Shown: piece by piece, positions 18,485 to 26,926 of the stretch
Position numbering within the stretch: position 1 is the first letter of the stretch
How the letters are laid out: the number at the start of each line of letters is the position of its first letter
Assembly: GCF_037201805.1 (NCBI RefSeq)
Contig: NZ_CP147404.1
Span: forward strand, 1,140,001 to 1,204,000
Direction: 5' to 3'
DNA length: 64,000 nt
Source of the DNA: Bacillus sp. FJAT-52991
GTDB taxonomy: Bacteria; Bacillota; Bacilli; Bacillales; Domibacillaceae
Notes under the pieces: generated by a model
Told to the model about the DNA's origin: nothing
What the model saw: only the letters and a program-made list of their open reading frames with translations
The model's database searches: none
Position numbers and translations under genes: made by a program

Positions 18485-18570
18485 GGCTTTGTTAAACAAT
18501 GATATTGATTTCGATTGTTTCCGTTTCATTCAAATGAGTCAAAAGTCAACACTACGCGTTAATATAGACT
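18485..18570 (+). repeat. Degenerate interspersed repeat, copy 1 (second copy at 23501-23580)
   Basis: GGCTTTGTTAAACAATGAT is followed by ATTGATTTCGATTGTTT, then a variable middle and ACGCGTTAATATAGACT. The copy at 23501 differs at about four of the first 36 bases and ends ACGCTTGAATATAGTCT. AAACAAT/ATTGTTT can pair. It resembles a GGCTTTnTTnAAC...TTGATTTCCGCT-type repeat that I remember from many Bacillales intergenic regions. Confidence 0.6.
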
Positions 18571-18582
18571 AATAGTAAGTAA

Positions 18583-18609
18583 GGACCATCGTTAAAGATG
18601 GTTCTTTTT
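18583..18609 (+). terminator. Terminator downstream of fadH
   Basis: A stem GGACCATC / GATGGTTC with a 6-base loop followed by TTTTT. Confidence 0.82.
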
Positions 18610-18761
18610 ATATTTAGGTTATTTTTACAATTATATACTATTTTTACCTTTAATATTTAAATAATTTAAAGTATAATAGAAAAATGATCATATATTAAAA
18701 GTTGAATAAATAATCATTTTTTTGTATAATTAAAAAGATTCTTGAGTTGGAGGAAGAGTGG

Positions 18762-19973
18762 ATGGATGCATTAGAAATTATGTCACAGCTTGATCACGTC
18801 ACCCCTTTTTTTCAACCGATTTTTAGTGCTGATGAGCATAAAGTCATCGGGTATGAAGTTTTAGGGCGTTTCTTAGTAGGCGATGAAGCAAGAAGTTTAG
18901 GTCCTTTTTTTCATGATCAAGAAGTACCTGATGAATATTTAATTGAGGTAGACGATCTTATATTAAAGAAAGCGCTATCACTATATTTGAATTCTGGTAT
19001 TCAGACGACGTTGTTTATTAATAGAAATGCTCGATTGTTGAAAGAAGACTATGGAGAGCATTTATTGACCATTTTGCAAGAATATGAAGAGAAAGGCTTG
19101 CAGTTAAGCCATATTGTTCTTGAAATTTCTGGATCAGAATACAGTAAAGAGTTAGAGCATGTCTTAAGGTATTATAAAACGCTTGGCATTCAAATTGCGA
19201 TTGATCACATCGGTGAAACGAGTGGAGATATTTATAAATATACGGGCTATTCACCCGATATTTTAAAGGTAAGTTTGCAAGCGTTGAGACAAAATTCTTC
19301 TGGTCAAACGTATAAAGATATTCTATATTCGATCTCGATGCTCGCTAGAAAAATTGGGGCTTCTCTTCTGTTTGAGAGCATTGAAATGGAGTATCAATTG
19401 CAATATGCCTGGAAGCATGGGGGAAGATACTATCAAGGGTACTATTTATATGAGCCTTGCGACCATTTTCTTGAAGAGAACATTCAAAAAGAAACGCTAA
19501 AAAGAAAATGCCAGGAGTTCATTCTTCATGAAAAGCGCTCGCTTGAGAAAGTATATTTGTTAGCGGAATCCGTTCAAAATGCGCTGCAAGATGTTGTGTC
19601 CAAGTATACGAAGCAAGCCATAACGAAGGAACAATTACTAGTTGAAATTGGAAAAAAATTTGAAGATATGTGTTTTCGTTTATATATATGTGATGAAAAC
19701 GGATTTGAATTAACTTCAAATTATTTCAAAAAAGAAGGCAGTTGGATTTTTCAGCCGGAGTACTTCGGTAAAAACTGGAGTTGGCGACCATATTTTTTAG
19801 AGAACATTTTACGGATGCAAAAAAACAGAATTGGTTTAATCTCTGATTTGTACAGCGATATCGAGAAAGGAGAAACGATTCGAACCTTTTCTTATCCTTT
19901 AAATGAACGTGAATATTTATTCATAGATATTTCATATGAATTTTTATTTGAACAAGATGGTTTACTTTATTAA
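18762..19973 (+). CDS. ykuI: EAL-domain c-di-GMP binding protein YkuI
   Basis: A 403-residue cytoplasmic protein: EAL domain (residues about 10-245) plus a PAS-like C-terminal domain, as in the B. subtilis YkuI structure. The EAL motif reads YEVLGR, as in YkuI. The segments FESIEMEYQLQYAW, GRYYQGYYLYEP and NWSWRPYFLENI are close to YkuI. YkuI binds c-di-GMP but no clear hydrolysis has been shown, so it may act as a receptor. ATG at 18762 follows GGAGGAAGAG. It is probably transcribed alone or with the next small gene. Confidence 0.93.
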   Translation: MDALEIMSQLDHVTPFFQPIFSADEHKVIGYEVLGRFLVGDEARSLGPFFHDQEVPDEYLIEVDDLILKKALSLYLNSGIQTTLFINRNARLLKEDYGEHLLTILQEYEEKGLQLSHIVLEISGSEYSKELEHVLRYYKTLGIQIAIDHIGETSGDIYKYTGYSPDILKVSLQALRQNSSGQTYKDILYSISMLARKIGASLLFESIEMEYQLQYAWKHGGRYYQGYYLYEPCDHFLEENIQKETLKRKCQEFILHEKRSLEKVYLLAESVQNALQDVVSKYTKQAITKEQLLVEIGKKFEDMCFRLYICDENGFELTSNYFKKEGSWIFQPEYFGKNWSWRPYFLENILRMQKNRIGLISDLYSDIEKGETIRTFSYPLNEREYLFIDISYEFLFEQDGLLY

Positions 19974-20037
19974 CTTTGAATAAAATCACGAGACTAACCA
20001 ATACTACCGATACAAAGTTCGATAGGGAGTGTTGAAG

Positions 20038-20271
20038 TTGAGTGATTTTTTCATTGTCCTAATCTTTATTGTATGTGTTACGATCCTTCTGTCTGTATTT
20101 TATACTGTTCGGGTATTTAAGCAACAACAAACAGCAAAGGAAGGATTAGATTCGTCGATCCCGGAAACTGTACAGCAGCATCCATATGTGAAAAACCCTA
20201 TTTTTTGGGCCTATATTATCGGCTTCGGTGTTTTATTAGCTTTCATCTTTTATTTAATAGCTAATCGATAG
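20038..20271 (+). CDS. Small two-helix membrane protein
   Basis: I do not recognise a named family. About 77 residues: an N-terminal membrane helix (FIVLIFIVCVTILLSVF), a short charged middle with QQQTAKEG, and a C-terminal helix (AYIIGFGVLLAFIFYLIA). TTG at 20038 is chosen because GGGAG lies eight bases upstream; earlier GTG/TTG codons fall in or next to that site. It sits between ykuI and a convergent glutaredoxin-like gene, with a terminator after it. Confidence 0.65.
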   Translation: MSDFFIVLIFIVCVTILLSVFYTVRVFKQQQTAKEGLDSSIPETVQQHPYVKNPIFWAYIIGFGVLLAFIFYLIANR

Positions 20272-20285
20272 AAAGATAAAAGAGC

Positions 20286-20323
20286 GGAGGCTCATGATTA
20301 AATGGATAGTGGAGCCTCCTTTT
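20286..20323. terminator. Terminator between the small membrane protein and glutaredoxin-like genes
   Basis: A perfect 8-bp stem GGAGGCTC / GAGCCTCC with an 18-base loop, then TTTTG; the convergent genes probably share it. Confidence 0.7.
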
Positions 20324-20326
20324 GAT

Positions 20327-20569
20327 TTAGAGGTTATGCTTGTCTAAAAGTTCGGTTAATCTTTCGATGTTAAATCCTCGTACGACTTCGTTTTCTACAA
20401 TAATGGTTGGAGTAGATAAAGATTCCCACTTTGTTTGTAGCTCTTCCTTAAATGCTGAAACGGAAGCGATGTTTCTTTCTTCATAGCGCACTCCACGATC
20501 GTTTAAAAACAATTTTATAATATTGCATGGCGGACATTCTGGTTGGGTATACAAAATAATAGAAGTCAC
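20327..20569 (-). CDS. Glutaredoxin-like thiol-disulfide protein
   Basis: An 80-residue thioredoxin-fold protein with the redox motif CPPC (Cys12, Cys15) after the first strand (SIILYTQPE). The cis-proline motif is STPTIIV, followed by RGFNIERL. NrdH-like glutaredoxins have the same size; its partner is unknown. GTG at 20569 follows GGAGGAAAAAATA. It stands alone on the minus strand. Confidence 0.85.
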   Translation of the reverse strand: MTSIILYTQPECPPCNIIKLFLNDRGVRYEERNIASVSAFKEELQTKWESLSTPTIIVENEVVRGFNIERLTELLDKHNL

Positions 20570-20752
20570 TATTTTTTCCTCCTATAAACTCATAAAAGCC
20601 TTACTTTAAATATAAAATAAAATAAAACAGTTGGATATGAAATAGATGTATGGTATATTTCATTTGCCTATTTATTTTATAACAAAAGGATTATGTACGG
20701 TCAAAAACAAAATAAATATTGGAAAGATAGATGAAAGGGGCCAACCGATAAT

Positions 20753-21004
20753 ATGTCACAATTAATGGGAATTATCCAGCGTTTAAAATCATTGCAAGAA
20801 GGCGGAGAAGCAGGCGAGGTTCAACAACGATTGTTTGAAGTGAACGGCAAAACTTTATGCCAGGTGAAATACTTTCCAGGAAAAGATACATTTGAACTGG
20901 AAGTATACGATAAAGACGGTAAAGGAAGTAAATATCCTTTTGATGATATCGATATGACGGCAATTGAGATCTTTGATTTATTGCAAGAAGAAAAACAACA
21001 ATGA
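20753..21004 (+). CDS. ykuJ: YkuJ family protein (DUF1797)
   Basis: An 83-residue protein with FEVNGKTLCQVKYFPGKDTFELEVY split over its beta-rich core, and DDIDMTAIEIFDLLQ at the end. It corresponds to B. subtilis YkuJ in size, in sequence as I recall it, and in position before darB. Function unknown. The ATG follows AAAGGGG at a slightly long distance. Confidence 0.87.
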   Translation: MSQLMGIIQRLKSLQEGGEAGEVQQRLFEVNGKTLCQVKYFPGKDTFELEVYDKDGKGSKYPFDDIDMTAIEIFDLLQEEKQQ

Positions 21005-21015
21005 TCTATATAATG

Positions 21016-21042
21016 CCCTGCTTCATTAAATGAGCAGGGTTT
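21016..21042 (+). terminator. Probable terminator downstream of ykuJ
   Basis: A stem CCCTGCT / AGCAGGG around a 10-base loop, followed by only TTTAT. The weak T-run lowers confidence. Confidence 0.55.
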
Positions 21043-21116
21043 ATCTATGTTTAATAATGGAACAAAAGCGGGTAACTTTGATATAATGAAGAAAAGATGG
21101 GATCTATTATTTGGAT

Positions 21117-21132
21117 AATAAAGCGCTTACAA
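21117..21132 (+). promoter_or_regulatory. cre-like site upstream of darB
   Basis: AAAGCGCTTACA matches the CcpA operator consensus except for the TG near its left end (two mismatches). It lies 22 bases before darB, downstream of a possible ATATAATG -10 box. CcpA roadblock control is possible but unproven. Confidence 0.35.
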
Positions 21133-21153
21133 AAAGAATAAAGGGGTAGTCAA

Positions 21154-21594
21154 ATGATTTCTTTTCAAAGTAAGGACGTACTAAATACAAATATAATGGA
21201 TTACATAATCCCGTCAGAAAAAGTCGCCCATGTTCAACCGGGGAATAACCTTGAGCATGCGCTTTTGGTGCTGACAAAAAGCGGTTATACAGCTATTCCG
21301 GTTTTGGATGCTAAATACCGATTACAAGGATTAATTAGTATTCCGATGATTACCGAGGCCATTTTAGGTTTGGAAAGAATTGAATTTGAGAAGTTGGAAA
21401 ATATGAAAGTGGAAGAAGTCATGGAGATCAATAAGCCGTCGTTAACGATCCATGATCATTTCCGTAAAGCACTTGGATTATTAATCAATCATCCTTTTTT
21501 GTGTGTCACCAATGAAGAAGGGGAATTTCAAGGAATCCTGACGAGAAGGGTGATCTTAAAGCAACTGAACTATCACGTTGACCAGTTGAAATGA
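21154..21594 (+). CDS. darB: c-di-AMP binding CBS-domain protein DarB/CbpB
   Basis: A 146-residue protein made of two CBS motifs: the first about residues 12-65 (VAHVQPGNNLEHALLVL), the second about 80-135 (MKVEEVMEINKPSL). It matches B. subtilis YkuL, now DarB/CbpB. In B. subtilis apo-DarB stimulates the (p)ppGpp synthetase Rel and pyruvate carboxylase, and c-di-AMP blocks both. PycA is encoded 30 kb downstream in this window. A good AAAGGGG site precedes the ATG. Confidence 0.9.
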   Translation: MISFQSKDVLNTNIMDYIIPSEKVAHVQPGNNLEHALLVLTKSGYTAIPVLDAKYRLQGLISIPMITEAILGLERIEFEKLENMKVEEVMEINKPSLTIHDHFRKALGLLINHPFLCVTNEEGEFQGILTRRVILKQLNYHVDQLK

Positions 21595-21740
21595 AAACTT
21601 ATAGAATGGTCTAATAGAGTCAGGCCCCTATTGATCAAATACAATGCTAACTTGCGTTGTTAAAGGGGTTTGGCTTTTTTTTGTATCGGCAGATCGATAT
21701 TTAGCACAAGGTGAATGGCTAACGTTTGGAGGAGATAGGA

Positions 21741-22610
21741 ATGTTGTTTTCGGAATCTCAGCTACTAACTGTATTAGCTGAAGAAATGAATATGAGAAAA
21801 GCCGCGGAGCGTTTATTTGTCTCTCAACCTGCACTCTCACAACGATTACAAACAATAGAGAAGGGTTGGGGAACGAAAATATTTAATCGAACGACAAAGG
21901 GATTAACTTTGACACCAGCTGGTGAAATGATTATTCAATATTCTAAAGAAGTGGTGGAGAAAAGAGAAAAGGTAGTCGAAAACATTCAATCACTTGAATC
22001 CGAAGTTCATGGAACGTTAAAAATTGCCTGTGCGTCTATTGTAGGTCAAAACTGGCTACCTCAAGTGTTAAAACGCTTTGTTGAAAGATATCCTCATGCC
22101 AAAATCTCTTTAATGACCGGCTGGAGCAGTGAGATCTCTAAAGCGTTATACGAAGGAGAAGTACATATAGGGATTATTCGCGGTACACCCGATTGGAAAG
22201 GAAGAAAAATTCACTTATTTGAGGATAGTCTATTTTTAGTTGATAGAGAAATTAAATATGTATATGAAATATTAACAACAGACAAGCCGTTTATCCAATT
22301 TAAAAGTGATTCAACATACTTTCAGGAAATACAGGAATGGTGGCATCGTCAATTCCAAGGTGCTCCTAAGCAATCCATTGTTGTCGATCAAATTGAGACG
22401 TGCCGACAAATGGCTTTTAACGGGATAGGCTATGCGATATTACCTGAAATCACATTAAACGGAACGTCGAGCGAGGTGTATAAAATACCGTTGCTTGATC
22501 AAGACCAGCACCCTCTTCGGCGAGATACGTGGCTTCTAGGATATGACTCAGCATTTGAGCTTAGACAAGTCCAAGCATTTATCGAAGTGATTGAAGAGTT
22601 TAAACAGTAA
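21741..22610 (+). CDS. ccpC: LysR-type transcriptional regulator CcpC
   Basis: A 289-residue LTTR. The winged helix-turn-helix is NMRKAAERLFVSQPALSQRL, and the C-terminal effector domain contains FIQFKSDSTYFQEI and DQIETCRQM. These match B. subtilis CcpC (YkuM), a citrate-responsive repressor of citZ and citB that controls TCA-cycle entry. ATG at 21741 is used because TTTGGAGGAGATAGG directly precedes it; the in-frame TTG upstream is inside this site. Its own promoter lies between darB and ccpC. Confidence 0.92.
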   Translation: MLFSESQLLTVLAEEMNMRKAAERLFVSQPALSQRLQTIEKGWGTKIFNRTTKGLTLTPAGEMIIQYSKEVVEKREKVVENIQSLESEVHGTLKIACASIVGQNWLPQVLKRFVERYPHAKISLMTGWSSEISKALYEGEVHIGIIRGTPDWKGRKIHLFEDSLFLVDREIKYVYEILTTDKPFIQFKSDSTYFQEIQEWWHRQFQGAPKQSIVVDQIETCRQMAFNGIGYAILPEITLNGTSSEVYKIPLLDQDQHPLRRDTWLLGYDSAFELRQVQAFIEVIEEFKQ

Positions 22611-22723
22611 TTATGCTGCTGAGTGAAAATTGCTTGTGAAATTCACTTCACTCTGTTAAATTAATAAGAAATGCAGACGAAATCGTCAGCAATACATAAG
22701 TTGTTAGAGGAGGAATACATAAC

Positions 22724-23434
22724 GTGAAAATGATGGATGCACATGAAATTATTTCATTCATTGGCAACAGTAAAAAGTCAACACCAGTTAAAGTATACTT
22801 AAAAGGTGAGGTAGAGGGGATTGACTTTGGACCGTCTGCTAAAACATTTCTTCAAGGGAAATCTGGAGTAGTCTTCGGGGAATGGTCAGAAATTTCTGAA
22901 GCTATTCAACAAAATGAAGATAAAATTGAAGATTACGTAGTTGAGAACGACCGTCGTAACTCAGCACTGCCTTTATTAGATCTTAAAGGAGTCAATGCTC
23001 GTATTGAGCCGGGTGCGATTATTCGTGATCAAGTGGAGATTGGCAATAATGTCGTTGTTATGATGGGAGCTTCTATTAATATCGGCTCTGTTATTGGCGA
23101 TGGAACAATGATTGATATGAACGCTGTCCTTGGCGGCCGTGCGACTGTCGGGAAAAACTGCCACGTAGGAGCGGGAGCAGTTATTGCTGGTGTAATTGAA
23201 CCACCATCTGCTAAACCGGTTGTGTTAGAAGATGATGTATTAATCGGAGCGAATGCCGTTGTTTTAGAAGGTGTAACAGTAGGAAAAGGCTCGGTTGTTG
23301 GAGCAGGAGCGATCGTAACGAAGGATATTCCTCCATACTCTGTAGCAGCGGGCGCTCCAGCAAAAGTGATTAAGCAAATTGATGATAAAACAAAGTCTAA
23401 AACAGAAATTATGCAGGAGCTTCGTAAACTATAA
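22724..23434 (+). CDS. dapH: Tetrahydrodipicolinate N-acetyltransferase DapH
   Basis: It acetylates tetrahydrodipicolinate with acetyl-CoA, the first step of the acetylase branch to diaminopimelate. The 236-residue protein has an N-terminal DapH domain ([17 protein letters not shown]) and a left-handed beta helix with hexapeptide repeats ([30 protein letters not shown]). The GTG start is preceded by AGGAGG. dapL follows, after a terminator-like hairpin and a repeat. I see no lysine riboswitch upstream. Confidence 0.95.
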   Translation: MKMMDAHEIISFIGNSKKSTPVKVYLKGEVEGIDFGPSAKTFLQGKSGVVFGEWSEISEAIQQNEDKIEDYVVENDRRNSALPLLDLKGVNARIEPGAIIRDQVEIGNNVVVMMGASINIGSVIGDGTMIDMNAVLGGRATVGKNCHVGAGAVIAGVIEPPSAKPVVLEDDVLIGANAVVLEGVTVGKGSVVGAGAIVTKDIPPYSVAAGAPAKVIKQIDDKTKSKTEIMQELRKL

Positions 23435-23461
23435 AAAGCTACTGTTACGGTAACGAAGGAT

Positions 23462-23494
23462 CAGGCGTGGGCTTTTCAGCTCACGCCTGTTTTT
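23462..23494 (+). terminator. Terminator or attenuator between dapH and dapL
   Basis: A stem CAGGCGTGGGC / GCTCACGCCTG with a 6-base loop, followed by TTTTT. It suggests that dapL is not simply co-transcribed with dapH. Confidence 0.85.
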
Positions 23495-23500
23495 AAAGAA

Positions 23501-23580
23501 GGCTTTCTTAAACAACGATGTTGATTTCAATTGTTTTTGACTTGTTTCAAAATGACCATTTTGTACGCTTGAATATAGTC
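23501..23580 (+). repeat. Degenerate interspersed repeat, copy 2
   Basis: GGCTTTCTTAAACAACGATG followed by TTGATTTCAATTGTTT, a variable middle, then ACGCTTGAATATAGTCT. It is the partner of the copy at 18485-18570. Its right end lies 23 bases before dapL and TTGAATATAG could contribute promoter elements. Confidence 0.6.
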
Positions 23581-23602
23581 TTAAAGAAAGAGAAGGATAG
23601 AT

Positions 23603-24736
23603 ATGACAGTTAATCGCTTTATTCAAATAAGAAGAGATCTTCATCAAATACCGGAATTGGGATTCCAAGAATGGAAAACACAACGTTATTTATTGGATTA
23701 TTTGCAAACATTGCCGCAAGATCGTTTAGAAATTAAGGTGTGGAAAACAGGGATATTTGTGAAAGTGAAAGGAACCAATCCTTCTCGCCTGATTGGTTAT
23801 CGAGCGGACATCGATGGATTGCCTATTGCTGAGAAAACGGAGCTACCATTTAGCTCTACACATGAAGGAGCAATGCATGCGTGTGGTCATGATATACATA
23901 TGAGCATTGGTCTTGGAGTGTTAACTCACTTTGTAGAAACAGAAATAAATGATGATTTATTGTTTATATTCCAGCCAGCAGAAGAGGGACCAGGTGGCGC
24001 TGAGCCAATGATGAAAAGTGAAATGATGCAGCAATGGATGCCTGATGAAATCTATGCGCTTCATATTGCGCCTGAATATCCAGTCGGTTCAATCGCAACA
24101 AAACCAGGCCTCCTGTTTGCTAATACATCTGAATTATTTATTGATTTAAAAGGAAAAGGTGGACATGCAGCATATCCTCACGAAACGAAAGATATGGTTG
24201 TTGCAGCGGCTCATTTAACGACCCAGTTACAAACGATCGTAGCAAGAAATGTAGATCCGCTTGATAGTGCGGTGGTGACAATAGGGAAGATCAGTGGCGG
24301 AACCGTCCAAAACATTATTGCAGAGACAGCCAGAATGGAAGGTACGATTCGCACCTTGTCAGCTGAAGCGATGCAAAAGGTGAAAAAGCGGATTGAAGCG
24401 CTAGTAAAGGGGATCGAATTTGGATTTGACTGTGAAGCAGTTATTGACTATGGAAGCAATTATTATCAAGTGAATAATGATCAAGCTGTGACAGAGCGTT
24501 TTATGAGTTTTATGCAAGAAAAAGAAGAAGTTCAGCTAGTCGTTTGTAAAGAAGCGATGACAGGTGAAGATTTCGGTTACATGTTAAAGGAAATACCAGG
24601 GCTGATGTTTTGGCTTGGAGTAGGTTCTGAATATGGCTTGCATCATGCAAAACTCAACCCAAATGAAGAAGCAATTACTTTGGCGATAGAAGCGATCACA
24701 AGTTATTTCTACTATTTGTCGGATCAAGGTAAATAG
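23603..24736 (+). CDS. dapL: N-acetyldiaminopimelate deacetylase DapL
   Basis: An M20 family amidohydrolase of 377 residues that removes the acetyl group to give LL-diaminopimelate. Metal-binding motifs are the N-terminal [35 protein letters not shown] and the C-terminal [11 protein letters not shown]. It matches YkuR/DapL of B. subtilis and follows dapH as there. The AGAGAAGG site fits the ATG. General hippurate hydrolase-like activity is the alternative, made unlikely by context. Confidence 0.93.
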   Translation: MTVNRFIQIRRDLHQIPELGFQEWKTQRYLLDYLQTLPQDRLEIKVWKTGIFVKVKGTNPSRLIGYRADIDGLPIAEKTELPFSSTHEGAMHACGHDIHMSIGLGVLTHFVETEINDDLLFIFQPAEEGPGGAEPMMKSEMMQQWMPDEIYALHIAPEYPVGSIATKPGLLFANTSELFIDLKGKGGHAAYPHETKDMVVAAAHLTTQLQTIVARNVDPLDSAVVTIGKISGGTVQNIIAETARMEGTIRTLSAEAMQKVKKRIEALVKGIEFGFDCEAVIDYGSNYYQVNNDQAVTERFMSFMQEKEEVQLVVCKEAMTGEDFGYMLKEIPGLMFWLGVGSEYGLHHAKLNPNEEAITLAIEAITSYFYYLSDQGK

Positions 24737-24749
24737 AATACTTTTTATT

Positions 24750-24777
24750 TTGTTCGTTACGCCGATCATGATACACT
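24750..24777 (+). promoter_or_regulatory. Possible promoter of ykuU
   Basis: TTGTTC, a 16-base spacer and TACACT lie about 75 bases before ykuU. A perfect 12-base palindrome AAATTATAATTT sits just before the ribosome binding site, and the stretch between can form an ATGAGAAA / TTTCTCAT hairpin. Confidence 0.35.
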
Positions 24778-24852
24778 AATAACTAGTAATGAGAAAATAT
24801 CATTTACTTTCTCATTTAAAAGATAAATTATAATTTGGAGGGATTTTTAGTT

Positions 24853-25395
24853 ATGGCAGAACGCATGGTAGGTAAACAAGCTCCGCGATTTGAAATGGAT
24901 GCAGTATTAGCTAACAAGGAATTTGGTAAAGTAAGCATTGAAGAAAACGTGAAAAACGAAAAATGGACAGTGTTGTTCTTCTATCCAATGGACTTTACTT
25001 TCGTATGTCCGACAGAAATTACAGCATTATCAGACCGTTATGATGAGTTTGAAGATCTAGATGCGGAAGTAATCGGTGTGTCAACTGACACTATTCACAC
25101 TCACTTAGCTTGGATTAACACAGACCGTAAAGATAACGGACTTGGCGATCTTAAATATCCTTTAGCTGCTGATACAAACCATGCTGTATCTCGTGAATAT
25201 GGTGTGTTAATTGAAGAGAAAGGCATTGCACTTCGTGGATTATTCATCATCAATCCTGAAGGTGAGCTTCAATACCAAGTAGTGAATCATAACAACATCG
25301 GCCGTGATGTAGATGAAACTTTACGTGTGCTTCAAGCACTTCAAACAGGTGGACTTTGCCCTGCTAACTGGAAACCTGGTCAAAAAACTCTATAA
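24853..25395 (+). CDS. ykuU: Typical 2-Cys peroxiredoxin YkuU
   Basis: It reduces hydrogen peroxide and organic peroxides. 180 residues: peroxidatic Cys52 in FTFVCPTE and resolving Cys169 in GGLCPANW, plus the YF-type C-terminal tail in a shortened form (PGQKTL). It matches B. subtilis YkuU in length and sequence. ATG at 24853 has TTGGAGGG upstream. It pairs functionally with the thiol oxidoreductase gene ykuV that follows. Confidence 0.96.
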   Translation: MAERMVGKQAPRFEMDAVLANKEFGKVSIEENVKNEKWTVLFFYPMDFTFVCPTEITALSDRYDEFEDLDAEVIGVSTDTIHTHLAWINTDRKDNGLGDLKYPLAADTNHAVSREYGVLIEEKGIALRGLFIINPEGELQYQVVNHNNIGRDVDETLRVLQALQTGGLCPANWKPGQKTL

Positions 25396-25437
25396 GAAGC
25401 ATCGGTTGTTTTATAAAAAATAAAATAAATTGAAAGG

Positions 25438-25557
25438 GGCTGTCCCAAATGAAAAAGTCAAGTGCCTTCTACATCAGTTATCGTGATAAACGATGACCAT
25501 TTGATGCTAGATAGCAAAACTAGACGCTATTGGGACAGTCTCTTTTGTCCAAAAGAG
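25438..25557 (+). repeat. Long imperfect hairpin element between ykuU and ykuV
   Basis: Outer arms GGCTGTCCCAA (25438-25448) and TTGGGACAGTC (25530-25540) enclose smaller pairings, among them ATCGT/ACGAT and CATCA/TGATG. A separate perfect hairpin CTCTTTTG/CAAAAGAG follows. A 15-codon frame (25449-25496, starting MKKSSAFYIS) lies in the loop with AAAGGGG 10 bases upstream. It may be a miniature element, an attenuator, or an mRNA leader of ykuV. Confidence 0.5.
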
Positions 25558-25572
25558 GGAGGCTGTTTTTAG

Positions 25573-26028
25573 ATGAAATTAAGAGAAACAATGCCAGAAT
25601 TAAACGGTGCCGTAGCTTGGTTAAATGGTGAGGTAACGAAAGAGCAGTTAATCGGTGAAAAACCAACGTTAATTCACTTTTGGTCTGTAAGCTGTCACTT
25701 ATGTAAAGAAGCGATGCCACAAGTGAATGGTTTCCGTGATCAATATAAAGATAAACTAAATGTAGTTGCTATTCATATGCCTCGTTCTGAAGATGACTTA
25801 AATATGGAGCAAATTAAAGCGACAGCTGAAGAACATGGAATTACTCAACCTATTTTTGTTGATAGCGAACATAAATTAACAGACGTATTCGAAAATCAAT
25901 ATGTACCTGCTTATTATGTGTTTGATAAAGAAGGACAACTTCGTCACTTCCAAGCAGGTGGAAGTGGAATGAAAATGCTTGAAAAGCGCGTGAATCGTGT
26001 GTTAGACGAAACGGAAAAAAGCGAGTAA
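25573..26028 (+). CDS. ykuV: Thiol-disulfide oxidoreductase YkuV
   Basis: A 151-residue cytoplasmic thioredoxin/TlpA-like protein. The redox motif is SCHLCKEAMPQ (Cys41, Cys44) and the cis-Pro motif is YVPAYYVFD. It has no signal peptide. B. subtilis YkuV, with the same CHLC motif, is a thiol-disulfide oxidoreductase. Adjacent peroxiredoxin YkuU suggests a shared role in thiol redox balance. A GGAGG lies about 11 bases before the ATG, a somewhat long distance. Confidence 0.93.
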   Translation: MKLRETMPELNGAVAWLNGEVTKEQLIGEKPTLIHFWSVSCHLCKEAMPQVNGFRDQYKDKLNVVAIHMPRSEDDLNMEQIKATAEEHGITQPIFVDSEHKLTDVFENQYVPAYYVFDKEGQLRHFQAGGSGMKMLEKRVNRVLDETEKSE

Positions 26029-26043
26029 TGAATAACAAAAACC

Positions 26044-26068
26044 GACCAGTCAATTAGCTGGTCTTTTT
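26044..26068 (+). terminator. Terminator downstream of ykuV
   Basis: A stem GACCAG / CTGGTC with an 8-base loop followed by TTTTT. Confidence 0.78.
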
Positions 26069-26188
26069 CTGTTAAGATCAACGTTCTTATTGGATGAAGG
26101 GGATATAGAAAGAAATAAAAATAAGCCTTATTGATCTGTGGTAAAATAAGCATAGGTTTAATTTTGTTTAATTAGTGGAGGAATTTTT

Positions 26189-26851
26189 GTGAAAAAAGAG
26201 TTTGTTGTCATTGGTTTAGGTCGTTTCGGTGGGAGTATTTGTCGAGCGTTAGCAGAACAGGGGATGGAAGTCATGGCCATTGATGTCGATGAGGATCGGG
26301 TAAATGAATTTGCTTCGATTGCTTCTCATGCTGTGGTAGCGGATACAACAGATGAATCCGTTTTAAAGAGTTTAGGTATTAGAAATTTTGATCATGTGAT
26401 TGTGGCAATTGGAGATGACATTCAATCAAGTATTTTAACAACGCTCATATTAAAGGAAATAGGTGTCCAACGAATTACAGCAAAGGCGCAAAATGACTAC
26501 CATGAAAAAGTGTTAAGAAAAATTGGTGCCGATCAAGTGGTACATCCAGAACGTGATATGGGAAAAAGAATTGCTAATAATATGATTTCAAATAATGTAC
26601 TAGATTACTTAGAGTTGTCAGATGAACATTCCATCGTGGAAATTGTCGCGAATGAATTGCTAGCAGGCAATTCAATCATAGATTTGGATATTCGGGCACG
26701 ATACGGTATTAATATTGTAGCGATTAAAAGAGGTAGAGAGGTCATTGTCTCTCCTCAAGCGGAGGAACCGATCCAAAAAGATGATTTATTAATTGTTATT
26801 GGTGCCGACTCGGATATTAGTCGTTTTGAGAAGAAAGTAATGAATGGATAA
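26189..26851 (+). CDS. ktrC: Potassium uptake regulatory subunit KtrC (RCK/TrkA family)
   Basis: A 220-residue cytosolic gating ring subunit of a Ktr K+ channel. The RCK_N Rossmann motif is VIGLGRFGGSI, the acidic ribose-binding residue is in AIDVDEDRV, and an RCK_C domain covers residues about 135-220. In B. subtilis ATP/ADP bind RCK_N and c-di-AMP binds RCK_C. No membrane subunit gene is adjacent, as for B. subtilis ktrC (ykqB), whose partner KtrD is encoded elsewhere. Confidence 0.93.
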   Translation: MKKEFVVIGLGRFGGSICRALAEQGMEVMAIDVDEDRVNEFASIASHAVVADTTDESVLKSLGIRNFDHVIVAIGDDIQSSILTTLILKEIGVQRITAKAQNDYHEKVLRKIGADQVVHPERDMGKRIANNMISNNVLDYLELSDEHSIVEIVANELLAGNSIIDLDIRARYGINIVAIKRGREVIVSPQAEEPIQKDDLLIVIGADSDISRFEKKVMNG

Positions 26852-26856
26852 TGAAC

Positions 26857-26889
26857 AAAAAGGATGCAAGTTTCTTTGCATCCTTTTTG
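26857..26889. terminator. Bidirectional terminator between ktrC and rnjA
   Basis: A stem AAAAAGGATGCAA / TTGCATCCTTTTT with a short loop, between convergent genes. Confidence 0.88.
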
Positions 26890-26926
26890 TCAGTTCATTT
26901 AATTTGTAAGGTGCCCAGTAAAGGGT

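Noticed and set aside
22611..22723. Lysine riboswitch upstream of dapH
   Set aside because: The gap is only about 110 bases and lacks the large five-helix L-box architecture and a terminator.
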